DNA of 64,000 nt. It comes from an uncultured Schlesneria sp. (GTDB lineage: Bacteria > Planctomycetota > Planctomycetia > Planctomycetales > Planctomycetaceae). A program made the translations under genes and the position numbers. The stretch covers positions 41,816-105,815 of the forward strand of contig CAIVEI010000133.1 of the NCBI GenBank assembly GCA_903904835.1. The letters are read 5' to 3'. Below the pieces are notes generated by a model. It was not told the DNA's origin and ran no database searches. It saw only the letters and a program-made list of their open reading frames with translations. This document shows positions 17,622-26,751 of this stretch, in pieces (position 1 is the first letter of the stretch; every line of letters starts with the position of its first letter).

Positions 17622-18099
17622 CGTAATTCCCCCTCCGAGATTGTTAATTTTGTAAATCAAAAACGACGAGACACAAGCCGTAGCATGGGCTTTAGCCCGT
17701 GCGCCACGAATTTTGTGCGGGCGAAATCCCACACGACAAAAACAAACAACCCCTCCGAGACGGTCGATTGATCGACTGCAACGATCTTCGAACGGAACCC
17801 GGAAATGATACTTTTCCAGATTCAATCCACGCGCGGCCCAACCTTGCAGCGTAGTATTCTATCCTTTGAGCAACAAGCGATTCTCTCTGACGTCGTCCCG
17901 ATTCTTCGGCCAGCCGAAGTACTGAATTGCCTCGGGTCAAAGCAGGCATGGCGGGATTTTTCGGGGTCTTGCTCGTTATGATCACGGAATTCGGCTGATT
18001 TCACTGCTGCCTCAAACTGGCCTTTTTCAGTCAAAACCCCATGATTTTTGAAACTTTTCGTGTTTCCCACAGGTAACGATTTCGGAAAGGCAAAACGTA
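17622..18099. other. Intergenic region between the desaturase and sigma-factor genes
   Basis: About 480 bases between divergent genes. The part next to the desaturase holds a dispersed hairpin at 17683-17702 with a second imperfect hairpin next to it (GTGCGGGCGAAATCCCACAC, 17715-17734). The part before the sigma gene is AT-rich and contains GAAAC near 18051, which could be part of an extracytoplasmic-function promoter, but no convincing -10 element is seen. No ORF is supported. Confidence 0.5.
17683..17702. repeat. Dispersed hairpin repeat GCAYGGGCT-GCCCRTGC, copy 2
   Basis: GCATGGGC-TTTA-GCCCGTGC, the same element as at 1399-1418 in the opposite orientation, with conserved flanks on one side. 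It lies in the leader region of the desaturase gene. Two copies in one window argue for a genome-wide family. Confidence 0.7.
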
Positions 18100-18657
18100 G
18101 TGGACGACCGTGAACTCGCCGAACGTTGTTTGTCCGGTGACCAATCGGCCATCCGGCAATTCGTCGAGCGTTTTCAGGGGCTGGTTTTTTCGGTTTGTCT
18201 GCGGCAATTAAGGCATCGGGAAGATGCGGAAGACGTGGCGCAACAGACACTTGTTCGTGCCGTTCGGCATTTGCGAAACTGGGATCAACAACGCCCACTG
18301 AATCCGTGGGTGCTGACAATCGCGGTCAACCGTTGTCGGACTTATCAGTCACTGCGAAGCAATCAAACCCGAAGTTTTGATCCAGCGATTGATACGGCTG
18401 CTCCGGACAGTCGGCTCGGTACCGTAGATCTTGCCGAAGAACTTCAATTGGCTTTAGGGAAAATTCGCGATGATTATCGGACCTGTTTTATTTTGTTTCA
18501 TCAGCAGGAAATGAGCGTTACTGAAGTTGCCAGAATCATGAAATGCCCGGAAGGGACGGTCAAAACCTGGCTACATCGTGCTCGACGTGAATTGGCGGAA
18601 TTGCTGATCGAACGCGGCGCTGTGACAAAGGACGGATATGAACTGCATCGAATTTGA
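18100..18657 (+). CDS. ECF-type RNA polymerase sigma factor
   Basis: A 185-residue sigma-70 family factor with region 2 (about residues 10-75: AIRQFVERFQGLVFSVC; DAEDVAQQTLVRA, the -10 recognition helix) and region 4 (about 125-175: FILFHQQEMSVTEVARIM, then CPEGTVKTWLHRARREL as the -35 recognition helix-turn-helix). There is no region 1 or 3, as expected of extracytoplasmic-function factors. The start is GTG at 18100, 7 bases after GGAAAGG. It overlaps the next gene by 20 bases, whose product carries a zinc-binding anti-sigma motif, so a sigma/anti-sigma switch is inferred. Confidence 0.93.
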   Translation: MDDRELAERCLSGDQSAIRQFVERFQGLVFSVCLRQLRHREDAEDVAQQTLVRAVRHLRNWDQQRPLNPWVLTIAVNRCRTYQSLRSNQTRSFDPAIDTAAPDSRLGTVDLAEELQLALGKIRDDYRTCFILFHQQEMSVTEVARIMKCPEGTVKTWLHRARRELAELLIERGAVTKDGYELHRI

Positions 18658-19438
18658 AGCGGCACTGGAGCTTAGTGTCGAAACGCGGCAGCCACTTGAG
18701 CCTGCCGCCGTCAAACATACATTGAACTGCGACAATTGCCGAAGCGAATGGGAAATCCATCGCCAGCTCGACACCGTGATCGACGCCTGGCGTTCGGAGA
18801 TCGGGATTCAGGTTGTCGCCGGTCTTACCGATCAACAGTTGAAAGCATTGGCGAGCACCGTGCACCCTGCCACGCTGCCCGCAGGCCTGTGCGATTTGGT
18901 TCTCGCAGAATTAACGAAGCCCGCCTTGACGCATGGTCCTGCAAAACCAGTTGCCATTGGTTATCAGCATTCATCCCCAAAGGCTCTTCGCTCAAAACCA
19001 AAAAATTCCGATTTGCCACGCCGTTCGGGAGCCCTGGCGATTGCATCCGTTGCCGCCTGCCTGTTTCTCGCCGTAATCTTCGCGACGAATCAGGCCGGAC
19101 GTGATTCCCGTGAACTTGTGAAAGTGGCACCTCCTACCTTCGTTGAACAACCAATCGCCTCAGTTCCATTGGATGTCTCACAAACCTTAACGGCGGTCTT
19201 TTCCGACATTCGTTCCGAATATCGTGAAATGGCCAGTGAAACAACGTCTGTGGCACGTGACCTGGTAAGTGTCTTTCCGCAGCACGTCAGCGTCCCTTTT
19301 CAGGCCAGTCACGATGAGGTCGAACTGCGTCCGACGTCCGGCGACGTCGTTCGTATCTGGCGTCCCATTAGCAGCCAGGTGGAAAGCGCACTTGGATTTC
19401 TCTGGCAGGCCGTCCCCAGCGAAGTCCCTGCGGGTTAA
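18638..19438 (+). CDS. Membrane zinc-finger anti-sigma factor
   Basis: A 266-residue protein with a short cytosolic N-terminus carrying the ZAS-type motif His27-x3-Cys31-x2-Cys34 (KHTLNCDNCRSEW), a linker, one membrane helix near residues 130-150 (ALAIASVAACLFLAVIFA) and a periplasmic C-terminal part of about 110 residues. The arrangement matches zf-HC2 anti-sigma factors, which bind an ECF factor and release it on an envelope signal. It starts inside the sigma gene, so translation is probably coupled. The periplasmic half has no recognisable domain. The signal sensed is unknown. Confidence 0.85.
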   Translation: MNCIEFEAALELSVETRQPLEPAAVKHTLNCDNCRSEWEIHRQLDTVIDAWRSEIGIQVVAGLTDQQLKALASTVHPATLPAGLCDLVLAELTKPALTHGPAKPVAIGYQHSSPKALRSKPKNSDLPRRSGALAIASVAACLFLAVIFATNQAGRDSRELVKVAPPTFVEQPIASVPLDVSQTLTAVFSDIRSEYREMASETTSVARDLVSVFPQHVSVPFQASHDEVELRPTSGDVVRIWRPISSQVESALGFLWQAVPSEVPAG

Positions 19439-19516
19439 TTTCATTTAAGAAAAAGGGGCGAGTCGGTCAGTATCAACTGCTGGTTTCCCCGTCAGTCATT
19501 ATCGAGGCGATGATCA

Positions 19517-21256
19517 ATGTTCAAATGTTTGGTGACCCTGTTGCTGTGCGTTTTCCTCGTCGCGTCTGTCGGGATGTCACAAACGGTCAGAGCACAGGCA
19601 CCCACGGCGGTCGATCTCGTCACGGCGGACGTCGCGTTATGTCTTGAAGTCTCCAGCCTGGATGAAACCTGGACCAGATTCGAGGCCGGGCCCTGCATGG
19701 ACCGACTTCGCACATTCCCTCCGTTTCAGCGATTACTGGAAAGTGGTGGCTTTCAACAATGGCAGGCCGTCGAGGATCATGTCGCTCGACAGACGGGTAC
19801 GAAACTTTCATCCCAGCTTCGAGCACTTTTCGGTCGGTCCCTGGTTCTTGCGATTTACGTTCCGCGTGAAGGCAATCCACGTGGAATCCTGATCGGTGAG
19901 GCGATTGACGAAGCAGCCATCCAGACGGCATTGGCGACCTGGAGCAAGCTGGACCCCAGCGCTGTCTTGTCCAAAAAATCGCACCATGGCCACGGCTACC
20001 TGCAACGAAAAAAACAGGCACCTTCCACCGAGAGTGCTTTTATTGCCATCACTGATCGAAGGTTCGCCATCTCGGACAACGAACCCTTGATCCACGACGT
20101 GATCGATCGATTCGTATCACTCTCTTCAGAAACCTCTCAGTCCTCGACAACTGACTCACTCGCTGTGTCACCTCGATTCATTCAAAATCGGCGGCGATTG
20201 AAAACGGATGGCGTGGCGTATCTTCATATTAATGCCAGGCCGTGGGATCGAGGACTGGAAGAATCTTCTCAAGGTTCGAATGACCCCATCAACATTGCCG
20301 AAGTCTGGAAACGAGTGAACTCCGTTTCGGCCTGTTTGCAACTCGACGAGGGAATCGTATGCGATGCCGTTGTTGACCTGGAAACCAGTCGCCTTCCACA
20401 CGGATGGACAAAGCTGGTTGCGACCGCTGCGGGAAGTTCATCATGGGTCAGTCGCATTCCCGCCGAATCTCTGATGGCGATCAGCGGTCGAATCGAATTG
20501 GCCCCCATGTTACGACATCTGTTCAATCAAATTTCTGCGAAGGATCAAGCCGAATTGACAAAGGTCCGGCGGATTGTGCAAAGTCAATTTGCTGGAAAAG
20601 ACCTGCTCGAAACGATCCTTCCGGTTCTCGGTCGCGACTTCGGTGGCTTTGTGATAACTCGCACCGACAAACAGACAAACAAAGTCACAATGGACGGAGC
20701 CTTGGGGTTCTCGCTCGGTTCGCCCAGCGATCACGAAATGTTGACCGACATTGATCACGGCCTTGATTCCGGTTTACGTTTGCTGGCTGCGTATCACAGT
20801 GTCGAAGGAGAGCAGATGGTCACGGTGCAGCGCGAGCAGACCGAAACGATGCAACTTCGTTCGTTGTCCAAAGCTGCCCCGTTTCCCATTGCCTACGGAA
20901 TCAAGGGATCAAACATTGTGGTCGCAGGGTCGCCGGACCAGTTGAAACAATCACTTCAGTCGCTCGACCAACTCGTGAATCCATCGCGACTGGCTGGTCA
21001 CTCAAGCAGATTCTTCTCTGATGCCAATCAACTGATCTGGCTTGATACGGCTCGTCTACGACAAGTCTTGGAGCGGCAAGGGACGGAAATCGCTCAAATC
21101 TTCGCCCCCAATTCGGCAAACGAAGCGTCGCGTCTCGCTCAACGCTTTGAACACGCCAGACACTATCTTGCGTTGGTCGATTCGCTATTCATCGCAGGAC
21201 GCATCGAATCGGACCACCTCCGAATCACATTCGGCGGTGGTTTGGATGCAAAGTGA
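19517..21256 (+). CDS. Secreted orphan protein downstream of the sigma/anti-sigma pair
   Basis: A 579-residue protein with a cleavable signal peptide (MFKCLVTLLLCVFLVASVGM..VRAQA). The body is a globular alpha/beta exported protein, with no transmembrane segment beyond the signal, no Cys pairs and no obvious catalytic motif; the pattern LVTADVALCLEVSSLDETWTRFE resembles DUF3352-type proteins, in which repeated domains of about 200 residues occur. Two halves with similar layouts (residues about 30-290 and 300-570) may reflect a duplication. It follows the anti-sigma gene by 78 bases on the same strand and is a likely member of the same regulon. The function is unknown. Confidence 0.72.
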   Translation: MFKCLVTLLLCVFLVASVGMSQTVRAQAPTAVDLVTADVALCLEVSSLDETWTRFEAGPCMDRLRTFPPFQRLLESGGFQQWQAVEDHVARQTGTKLSSQLRALFGRSLVLAIYVPREGNPRGILIGEAIDEAAIQTALATWSKLDPSAVLSKKSHHGHGYLQRKKQAPSTESAFIAITDRRFAISDNEPLIHDVIDRFVSLSSETSQSSTTDSLAVSPRFIQNRRRLKTDGVAYLHINARPWDRGLEESSQGSNDPINIAEVWKRVNSVSACLQLDEGIVCDAVVDLETSRLPHGWTKLVATAAGSSSWVSRIPAESLMAISGRIELAPMLRHLFNQISAKDQAELTKVRRIVQSQFAGKDLLETILPVLGRDFGGFVITRTDKQTNKVTMDGALGFSLGSPSDHEMLTDIDHGLDSGLRLLAAYHSVEGEQMVTVQREQTETMQLRSLSKAAPFPIAYGIKGSNIVVAGSPDQLKQSLQSLDQLVNPSRLAGHSSRFFSDANQLIWLDTARLRQVLERQGTEIAQIFAPNSANEASRLAQRFEHARHYLALVDSLFIAGRIESDHLRITFGGGLDAK

Positions 21257-21511
21257 CTCGGCGCACTGCCCGTCATCCTTCTCAATCGGCAACACAAAGG
21301 TCGAACGATCTGCTGTGACGAATCATGCGGTTTGACTTCAAATCAGCACCCTGTTGTAATGCCTTAATGGGTCAGTTGAATCAACTGCGACGTGTGTCCT
21401 GATCAGGTCGCGATCTGGTTGAATGATCGACTCTGCCATGGTGGTTTAACCGCCAAGTTTTTTGATGTCGAGTTGCCTCGACATCGCCCTCCCCAGGAAT
21501 GGAGTCGCGGG

Positions 21512-23281
21512 ATGCATCGAATTTGGCGGATTGCAGCGCACGATCGCGCGTATGTGAAGGACCTGAGCGTTCGGATGAAGATCACCGGACTGGTGGCTCA
21601 AGTCCTGGTCGCACGTGGCCATCATGAGATTGAATCGGCAGAAGTCTATCTCGCCAAAAAACTGACGACGATGCACGATCCCGAGACATTGCCCGGCGTC
21701 AGCCAGGCCGCCGACCGCGTTGTAGATGCCGTCAAATCAGGGCGAAGAATTACGATCTATGGCGATTACGATGTCGATGGAGTTACCTCGACCAGCCTGC
21801 TATGGCACTGTTTGCAGCTCATTGGAGCCAAGGTTGACTACTATATCCCCAGTCGTCTGGAAGAAGGTTACGGATTGAATTGTGACGCAATTCGTCAGTT
21901 GCATTTGGAAGATCCGACGCGATTGCTTGTCACCGTCGATTGCGGAATCTGTAGCATCGAAGAAGCGGCTCTTGCCAAAGAGCTTGGTCTCGAACTGATC
22001 ATCACCGATCACCACACGTTTGGTGAAACTCTGCCGGATGCCCCGGTCTTGGTTCATCCACGACTACCCGGTACCGGCGCGCCCTACGCGTTCGGTGAAC
22101 TGTGCGGTGTCGGAGTCGCGTTTAAACTTGCCTGGGCCATCTGTGCCCGGATGGGGGACGGAAAAAAAGCAACTCCCCGTATGCGTGAATTCCTGCTGAG
22201 TGCCATCGGTCTGGCAGCGATCGGCACGATTGCCGACGTTGTCCCTTTAGTCGATGAGAACCGAGTCATCGTCCACTTTGGCTTGGCCAGTCTGCTCGAC
22301 CGATCCAATCCCGGCCTGAAAGAATTGCTGCGCATCGCCAAAGTGGCGGACAAAGGTCTCTTGCAAGCCGAAGACATTGCTTTTGCCGTTGGTCCACGAA
22401 TCAACGCCGCCGGTCGACTGGGGCAGGCCAGGCTGGCGGTTGAATTGCTCACCACCAGCGACAACGAGCGAGCGATTGCGCTCGCCAAGTATCTCGACGG
22501 CCTCAATAAGGATCGGCAAACTGTCGAACGGCGAATCCTGAAGCAAGCCAAAGAACTGGTTGAAGAACACACCGAATGGGCCGATCAACGTGCCCTCGTC
22601 CTGTCGCACGCTGAATGGCACCCGGGTGTGATTGGGATTGTCGCCACGCGAGTCGCAGAACACTTCCAGCGGCCGACAATCATGATCGCGCTCGGCGGCG
22701 TCAACGGGTTCGCCCAAGGATCAGGACGATCGTTCGCGGGTTTCAATCTGCATGCAGGCCTGGCCGCCTGCCAGGAATTGCTGGAAACGTATGGCGGACA
22801 CCATGCCGCCGCTGGACTCAAGATTCGCCCCGAAGAAATCGACGCATTCCGCTTGGCGTTCGTGCAATATGTCACCGAAAACCATGATTCAAAACCAGGC
22901 TCGGCCGAGATCACAATTGACGCCGAGGTCCAGTTGAGTGACATCACGATACGTTCTGTCACAGAACTGGAAAAGCTGGGACCGTTCGGTGCGGCAAACC
23001 CGCGACCGGTCTTTGTGGCCTCAAATGTTGAACTCGCAGGCCCACCCAAGAAGATGGGGGAAGGGGAGCGACATCTGTCGATTTTTGTCCGTCAGTACGG
23101 GACAAAGATGCGAGGCATCGCGTTCGGTAAAGGGGAGTGGGCGGACGAAATGATTCAGCACAACGGAAAGTTTTCGATCTGCTTCCAGCCGACAATCAAT
23201 CGTTTCCAGGGCCGCGAAAGCGTCGAGTTTCAGCTCATCGATTGGCAACCAGAACCCGAGACTGCCGCCGTCGCGGTTTGA
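21512..23281 (+). CDS. recJ: Single-stranded-DNA-specific exonuclease RecJ
   Basis: A roughly 589-residue DHH-superfamily nuclease that degrades single-stranded DNA 5' to 3' in recombination and mismatch or base-excision repair. Motifs in order: GDYDVDGVTS (motif I, Mn-binding), VTVDCGI (II), ITDHHTFGE (DHH), GPRINAAGRLG, then the DHHA1 domain with SGRSFAGFNLHAGL and YGGHHAAAGL, and an OB-like C-terminal segment (IDWQPEPE end). The start MHRIWRIAAHD at 21512 is preferred because it matches the family start; the open frame reaches upstream to 21392. It ends in a terminator hairpin whose left arm lies inside the coding sequence. Confidence 0.94.
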   Translation: MHRIWRIAAHDRAYVKDLSVRMKITGLVAQVLVARGHHEIESAEVYLAKKLTTMHDPETLPGVSQAADRVVDAVKSGRRITIYGDYDVDGVTSTSLLWHCLQLIGAKVDYYIPSRLEEGYGLNCDAIRQLHLEDPTRLLVTVDCGICSIEEAALAKELGLELIITDHHTFGETLPDAPVLVHPRLPGTGAPYAFGELCGVGVAFKLAWAICARMGDGKKATPRMREFLLSAIGLAAIGTIADVVPLVDENRVIVHFGLASLLDRSNPGLKELLRIAKVADKGLLQAEDIAFAVGPRINAAGRLGQARLAVELLTTSDNERAIALAKYLDGLNKDRQTVERRILKQAKELVEEHTEWADQRALVLSHAEWHPGVIGIVATRVAEHFQRPTIMIALGGVNGFAQGSGRSFAGFNLHAGLAACQELLETYGGHHAAAGLKIRPEEIDAFRLAFVQYVTENHDSKPGSAEITIDAEVQLSDITIRSVTELEKLGPFGAANPRPVFVASNVELAGPPKKMGEGERHLSIFVRQYGTKMRGIAFGKGEWADEMIQHNGKFSICFQPTINRFQGRESVEFQLIDWQPEPETAAVAV

Positions 23282-23300
23282 CGGCGGCAGCCGATTTTTA
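23262..23300 (+). terminator. Rho-independent terminator of recJ overlapping its stop codon
   Basis: CTGCCGCCGTC (23262-23272) pairs perfectly with GACGGCGGCAG (23280-23290) around GCGGTTT; then CCGATTTTTA. The left arm encodes the last residues of RecJ and the stop TGA lies at the foot of the right arm (23279-23281), so terminator and coding end are fused. Confidence 0.85.
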
Positions 23301-23301
23301 A

Positions 23302-23616
23302 CTACCTGACATACAGACCGAAGCCGGGTGTCGAAAGACCGAAGCCGGGACGTGCATATCCGTATCCATAGCCAGGAACAAATCCCGGCTGAACTCCATA
23401 GCCATAACCGACTGCTGGCGGGTAGGCATAGACTGGAGGAACGGGAGCAATTACTCGCGGAGCATATCCGCCGTATCCATATCCCCCTCGAAATCCTCCG
23501 CCGTATCCGTAACCACCGTGGTGATGTCCGTAATGACCGTGGGCGGATGCCGAACCAACCGAAGCAATCAACAGACTAGCCACCGCAACCATACCAACAA
23601 CTGTTTTTCGTAACAT
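23302..23616 (-). CDS. Small secreted Gly/Tyr-rich protein
   Basis: About 104 residues: a signal peptide (MLRKTVVGMVAVASLLIASVGSASA) then a tail dominated by Gly, Tyr and Pro in loose repeats (GYGGG, GYGYG, PGYGYG) with His-rich HGHYGHHHGG at its start. Proteins of this composition occur as surface or matrix-associated small proteins in Planctomycetes. The ATG at 23616 follows a purine-rich stretch (AAAGGGAAAG) in the leader. The gene converges on recJ, its stop being 20 bases from that gene's stop, with the recJ terminator between. No domain can be assigned. Confidence 0.75.
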   Translation of the reverse strand: MLRKTVVGMVAVASLLIASVGSASAHGHYGHHHGGYGYGGGFRGGYGYGGYAPRVIAPVPPVYAYPPAVGYGYGVQPGFVPGYGYGYARPGFGLSTPGFGLYVR

Positions 23617-24276
23617 GATCTTTCCCTTTCTCTGAATCCCTTTAAACATTCCTCATTCACATGGGAAAGGGAAAATGCATGCGCCGTGCCAAAACTTGCA
23701 AACCGAATTCTCGTGGTCCTAAACCATGGATCCGATTGCATGAATGACCGTGATTCACGGTGCAGCCCGTCAACCTCGACTTCGTAAAAACCTATGAAAA
23801 TAAGCGGTTTTCAATAGATGTCGGGTTCTTCAGGAACAGAAGCTTACGTATTTGTCACGTGCGAAAACGACGAGCGTTTTTGCGGGGTGTCATCGAAGTG
23901 ATGAAAACTGTTGTCACTTCTTCCAGACGGTCATTTCGCTCCCGTTTGCGTCGGCCAAATTGACAAATAAGGGAAGATGAGCCTGCTGAAACGACCTGAA
24001 GATGGGACTTTTGAGTTGCTGGGGACAATTTGCTTTTGAAACACGAAGCCTTGAAAAGGGTGCCACGGTTTTACCGTCTTCGGTAAGGCCGTGCTCTTCG
24101 GACGGGGCATCGAGTCATGAAGTCACGGCCTTGTCGAAGACTCCAAAACCGTGGCACCCCGAGTTTAGTCCGTTATCGGGCTCATAACTTGTAGCAGAAT
24201 TACCGGACGCTTGTTTGGACTTTTCATCTGATCAGCGGAGGCTCTGAAAATCCCGAACCTCAACCCGTCCGACCGA
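23617..24276. other. Intergenic region with dispersed repeat copy C
   Basis: About 660 bases between two minus-strand genes, containing repeat copy C at 24058-24160 near the end of the upstream gene. The remainder is rather AT-rich around 23760-24000 and shows no supported ORF; one 67-codon frame (23760-23963) lacks a ribosome binding site. The promoter of the small Gly/Tyr-rich gene should lie at its left end. Confidence 0.5.
24058..24160. repeat. Dispersed double-hairpin repeat, copy C
   Basis: Outer ends GGGTGCCACGG and CCGTGGCACCC form an exact 11-bp inverted repeat. Inside, the left half carries TACCGTCTTCGGTA and the right half CGGCCTTGTCGAAGACTCC. It shares the outer GTGCCAC/GTGGCAC arms and CTTCGG inner motifs with copies A, B and D but is the most divergent. 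It lies at the 3' end of the gene at 24277-25290. Confidence 0.72.
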
Positions 24277-25290
24277 TCAGTGTGCGTGGTCAGCCGAACC
24301 CGACAGCCGTTCCAACTGTTCCTGAATGTCAATCAGTTTCGTTTTTGCCGCTTCCATCGACAATTCCTTTGACGATGGTTTGGGCTTTGACGTTCGCTTT
24401 AACCAGTTGGGCGTGGAAAACTTCAAGAGCTGGCCCGAAGGGGTTTCATGCATCAATTCCATCGAATGAGTTGCTTCCGTTGCCAGGTGCTTCGCTAACA
24501 GCCCATCGTCGGCAAGCTGGATACGGGTTAAATCGTCGGCCAGTTCGCTGGCGTCCTGGCAGCCCGATAGAAACAGACCGACATGAGCCTGCCCAATTCC
24601 TGATTGCACCGATCTGGCGGAACCCGACGACTTTTTGCGGGACCGCGCCGAGCACGTCACCGAACACCAGTCACCGCGCCAATTCTTTGGCACGATGCAA
24701 AGCACCACAAATTCCCTGTCCCCTTCCAGGGAGACTCCCGATGAAGGCCGCAATTTGTAAAAGACGCCGTAACCCCGATTCACCGTCCCGCTGGCAAGGA
24801 CCAGGTTTTTCGGAGCGACGCGCTCGTAACGATTCGATTCCTGTTTTCGGCTGGCTGACGTTTTTGAGGCATTCAACGAAATCAGCGCGTAGGAAACTCT
24901 CGCTTCACCTGAAACAACATCGGTACTTTCAGTGTTGTCGGTCACTTCAATCCGATCCCCGGCTGCCGTACTCTCCAGAGTAGTATTTGGAAGAAAGTCC
25001 AGGACCTTCAACCGCAATCCGGGGCTCGAGATCAAATAGATAAAATCTTCGATACTTGATTCGTCACCCTCGACAAAGCCCGCTGAAATTCGGAATCGGG
25101 CTTCGATCACTTTCATCGTCGGGTGTGCTTTCGCACATTTTTCCGGAGTGACATCGCGACATTCAATCTTGCTCGGGATATCGAAAATCACCTTGTTGTC
25201 CGACGCGTGACTGGCGTCTGAGGCGATTCCAAAGATTACAACGGTGGCCAAAGACCATCCGGTGAAAGCAATCCGTTGCTGAGTAAACAT
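24277..25290 (-). CDS. Exported orphan protein
   Basis: About 337 residues. The ATG at 25290 gives a signal peptide (MFTQQRIAFTGWSLATVVIFGIASDASHA); the frame is open further upstream. The mature protein begins with a beta-rich region (VIFDIPSKIECRDVTPEKCAKAHPTMKVIEARFRI), contains Cys residues that could pair (CRDVTPEKC; CSVTC), a Ser/Lys-rich middle and a Lys/Ser-rich helical end (KPSSKELSMEAAKTKLIDIQEQLERL). No known family is recognised; it looks like a planctomycete-restricted exported protein. Dispersed repeat copy C lies just after its stop. Confidence 0.68.
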   Translation of the reverse strand: MFTQQRIAFTGWSLATVVIFGIASDASHASDNKVIFDIPSKIECRDVTPEKCAKAHPTMKVIEARFRISAGFVEGDESSIEDFIYLISSPGLRLKVLDFLPNTTLESTAAGDRIEVTDNTESTDVVSGEARVSYALISLNASKTSASRKQESNRYERVAPKNLVLASGTVNRGYGVFYKLRPSSGVSLEGDREFVVLCIVPKNWRGDWCSVTCSARSRKKSSGSARSVQSGIGQAHVGLFLSGCQDASELADDLTRIQLADDGLLAKHLATEATHSMELMHETPSGQLLKFSTPNWLKRTSKPKPSSKELSMEAAKTKLIDIQEQLERLSGSADHAH

Positions 25291-25461
25291 ACGATCTCTC
25301 TTTTGATCGAAAGCCGCCACAAGCGGTTTGCCAGGAGCTACCGCTCCATGGCCCCAAGGAACTTTGGCGACCATTACCACGTCAAGTTCCTCAAGTGAAG
25401 TCCGACACGTGTCAGGATGCTATCAACCGAGCCTGTTACGTCAATATCGTCCCGATACCGA

Positions 25462-26751
25462 TCACTTAGCAACTTGAGCCGCGTTGATGCAGAACAAATG
25501 CTTTTCGCCTCTTAGCAGGATGCGGTTCGAGACTGGAACTGGCGAACCGATCACCGATTCAGCCATATCGTTTTCCGACAACAATTCGAATTTGTCATCT
25601 GTAATATTCGCCACAAAGACAACGCCATCCTCACGCGGCGCATACAGCTTGTCGCCTGCGATCAGAGGTGATGCGTAATAGTTCGAGCGGTGCTTGGGAA
25701 AAGCTCCCTCCCAGACGGTTTTGCCCGTGGCCGGATCAATGCTTACGACTTCGCCCCGGTCTCGAACGAGAATCACTCGTCCTTTGTACGCAGCAGGAGT
25801 TGGCACGAATGTCCCAATATCGGTCCGCTCCCAAATGTGACTCGACTGAGTGACATCGCCGTTACCGGTCAGGCGAATCCCGAACGTTCGCGGAATTCCT
25901 CGGTCGTTACGACCGTAGGCAATCACCGCCATATCACCGACGATGACAGGAGTTGCAATGGCCGGCCACAACTTGTTAGCCCCCGGATTGAAGTTGCCAC
26001 ACGACCAGGTCACCTGCCCATCGGTCGCATTATGAATCGTCAGATGTTCGGCCCCCCAGACCAGGATCGATTCTTTACCCTGATACTGAATCACCAAAGG
26101 TGTCGAATAGCCATGGTCACATTCCTGCGGGGTCGAGTAATTTCGTGCGACCTTCCAGACAATCTCACCCGATTGCTTGTCGAAGGCAGCCAGCCAGGAT
26201 TCCCCTTCATGCATTCGAGCCATGATCACGTATTTTTCGGTCAGCACGGGTGAAATACCGTGATCCCAATACAACGTATCCTTCCCGAATCGTTCAACAA
26301 GGTCAGTCTTCCACCGGACTTTTCCGTCGAGGTCTACTGCGGCAAATGTTCCACTTTTATAGAAGACAAACACCGCCGACCCATCGGTGACCGGAGAGGC
26401 ATTGCTTCCCGAGCCATTTCGATGCTTCCCGGGATTCTCTTTTCCAAAGGCGACCCGCCATTGCTCTTTCCCGGCAAAGTCATAACAAAGCAAAGCGTCA
26501 TTCCCGTCGGCGGAGGATGTTACGAAAATCATCCCGTTAACAAGCACAGGAGTTGAACAACCCTTGCCGGGCAATTCCGTGCGCCACAAGTATTGGTCCG
26601 CACCGAACTTCACAGGAAAATTCCCCTGCTCAACACTCCCGTTCCCCGCCGGACCTCGCCACGAACGCCAGTCCAGCAGCTCTGCCGCAAATACTGTTTG
26701 GGTTGAGAAGAAAATCAGGCAAGCGACCGGAACGAGACGTGTATTGAGCAT
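25462..26751 (-). CDS. Exported BamB/PQQ-type beta-propeller protein
   Basis: About 429 residues with a signal peptide (MLNTRLVPVACLIFFSTQTVFA) and an eight-bladed beta-propeller of the BamB/pyrrolo-quinoline-quinone-dehydrogenase-like type. Repeating W-motifs are visible: DWRSWRGPAGNG, CYDFAGKEQWRVAFG, AVDLDGKVRWKTD, AFDKQSGEIVWKV, SIDPATGKTVWEG, ending with DRIL-like RILLRGEKHLFCINA. It lacks a dehydrogenase catalytic residue set, so it is more likely a binding protein than an enzyme. The ATG at 26751 gives the signal peptide; the upstream open frame is noncoding-like. It is divergent from the oxidoreductase gene at 27029. Confidence 0.87.
   Translation of the reverse strand: MLNTRLVPVACLIFFSTQTVFAAELLDWRSWRGPAGNGSVEQGNFPVKFGADQYLWRTELPGKGCSTPVLVNGMIFVTSSADGNDALLCYDFAGKEQWRVAFGKENPGKHRNGSGSNASPVTDGSAVFVFYKSGTFAAVDLDGKVRWKTDLVERFGKDTLYWDHGISPVLTEKYVIMARMHEGESWLAAFDKQSGEIVWKVARNYSTPQECDHGYSTPLVIQYQGKESILVWGAEHLTIHNATDGQVTWSCGNFNPGANKLWPAIATPVIVGDMAVIAYGRNDRGIPRTFGIRLTGNGDVTQSSHIWERTDIGTFVPTPAAYKGRVILVRDRGEVVSIDPATGKTVWEGAFPKHRSNYYASPLIAGDKLYAPREDGVVFVANITDDKFELLSENDMAESVIGSPVPVSNRILLRGEKHLFCINAAQVAK

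Noticed and set aside
24282..24983. 233-codon plus-strand ORF over the exported orphan gene
   Set aside because: Antisense to a signal-peptide protein; composition rich in Pro, Arg and Ser as expected of a shadow.
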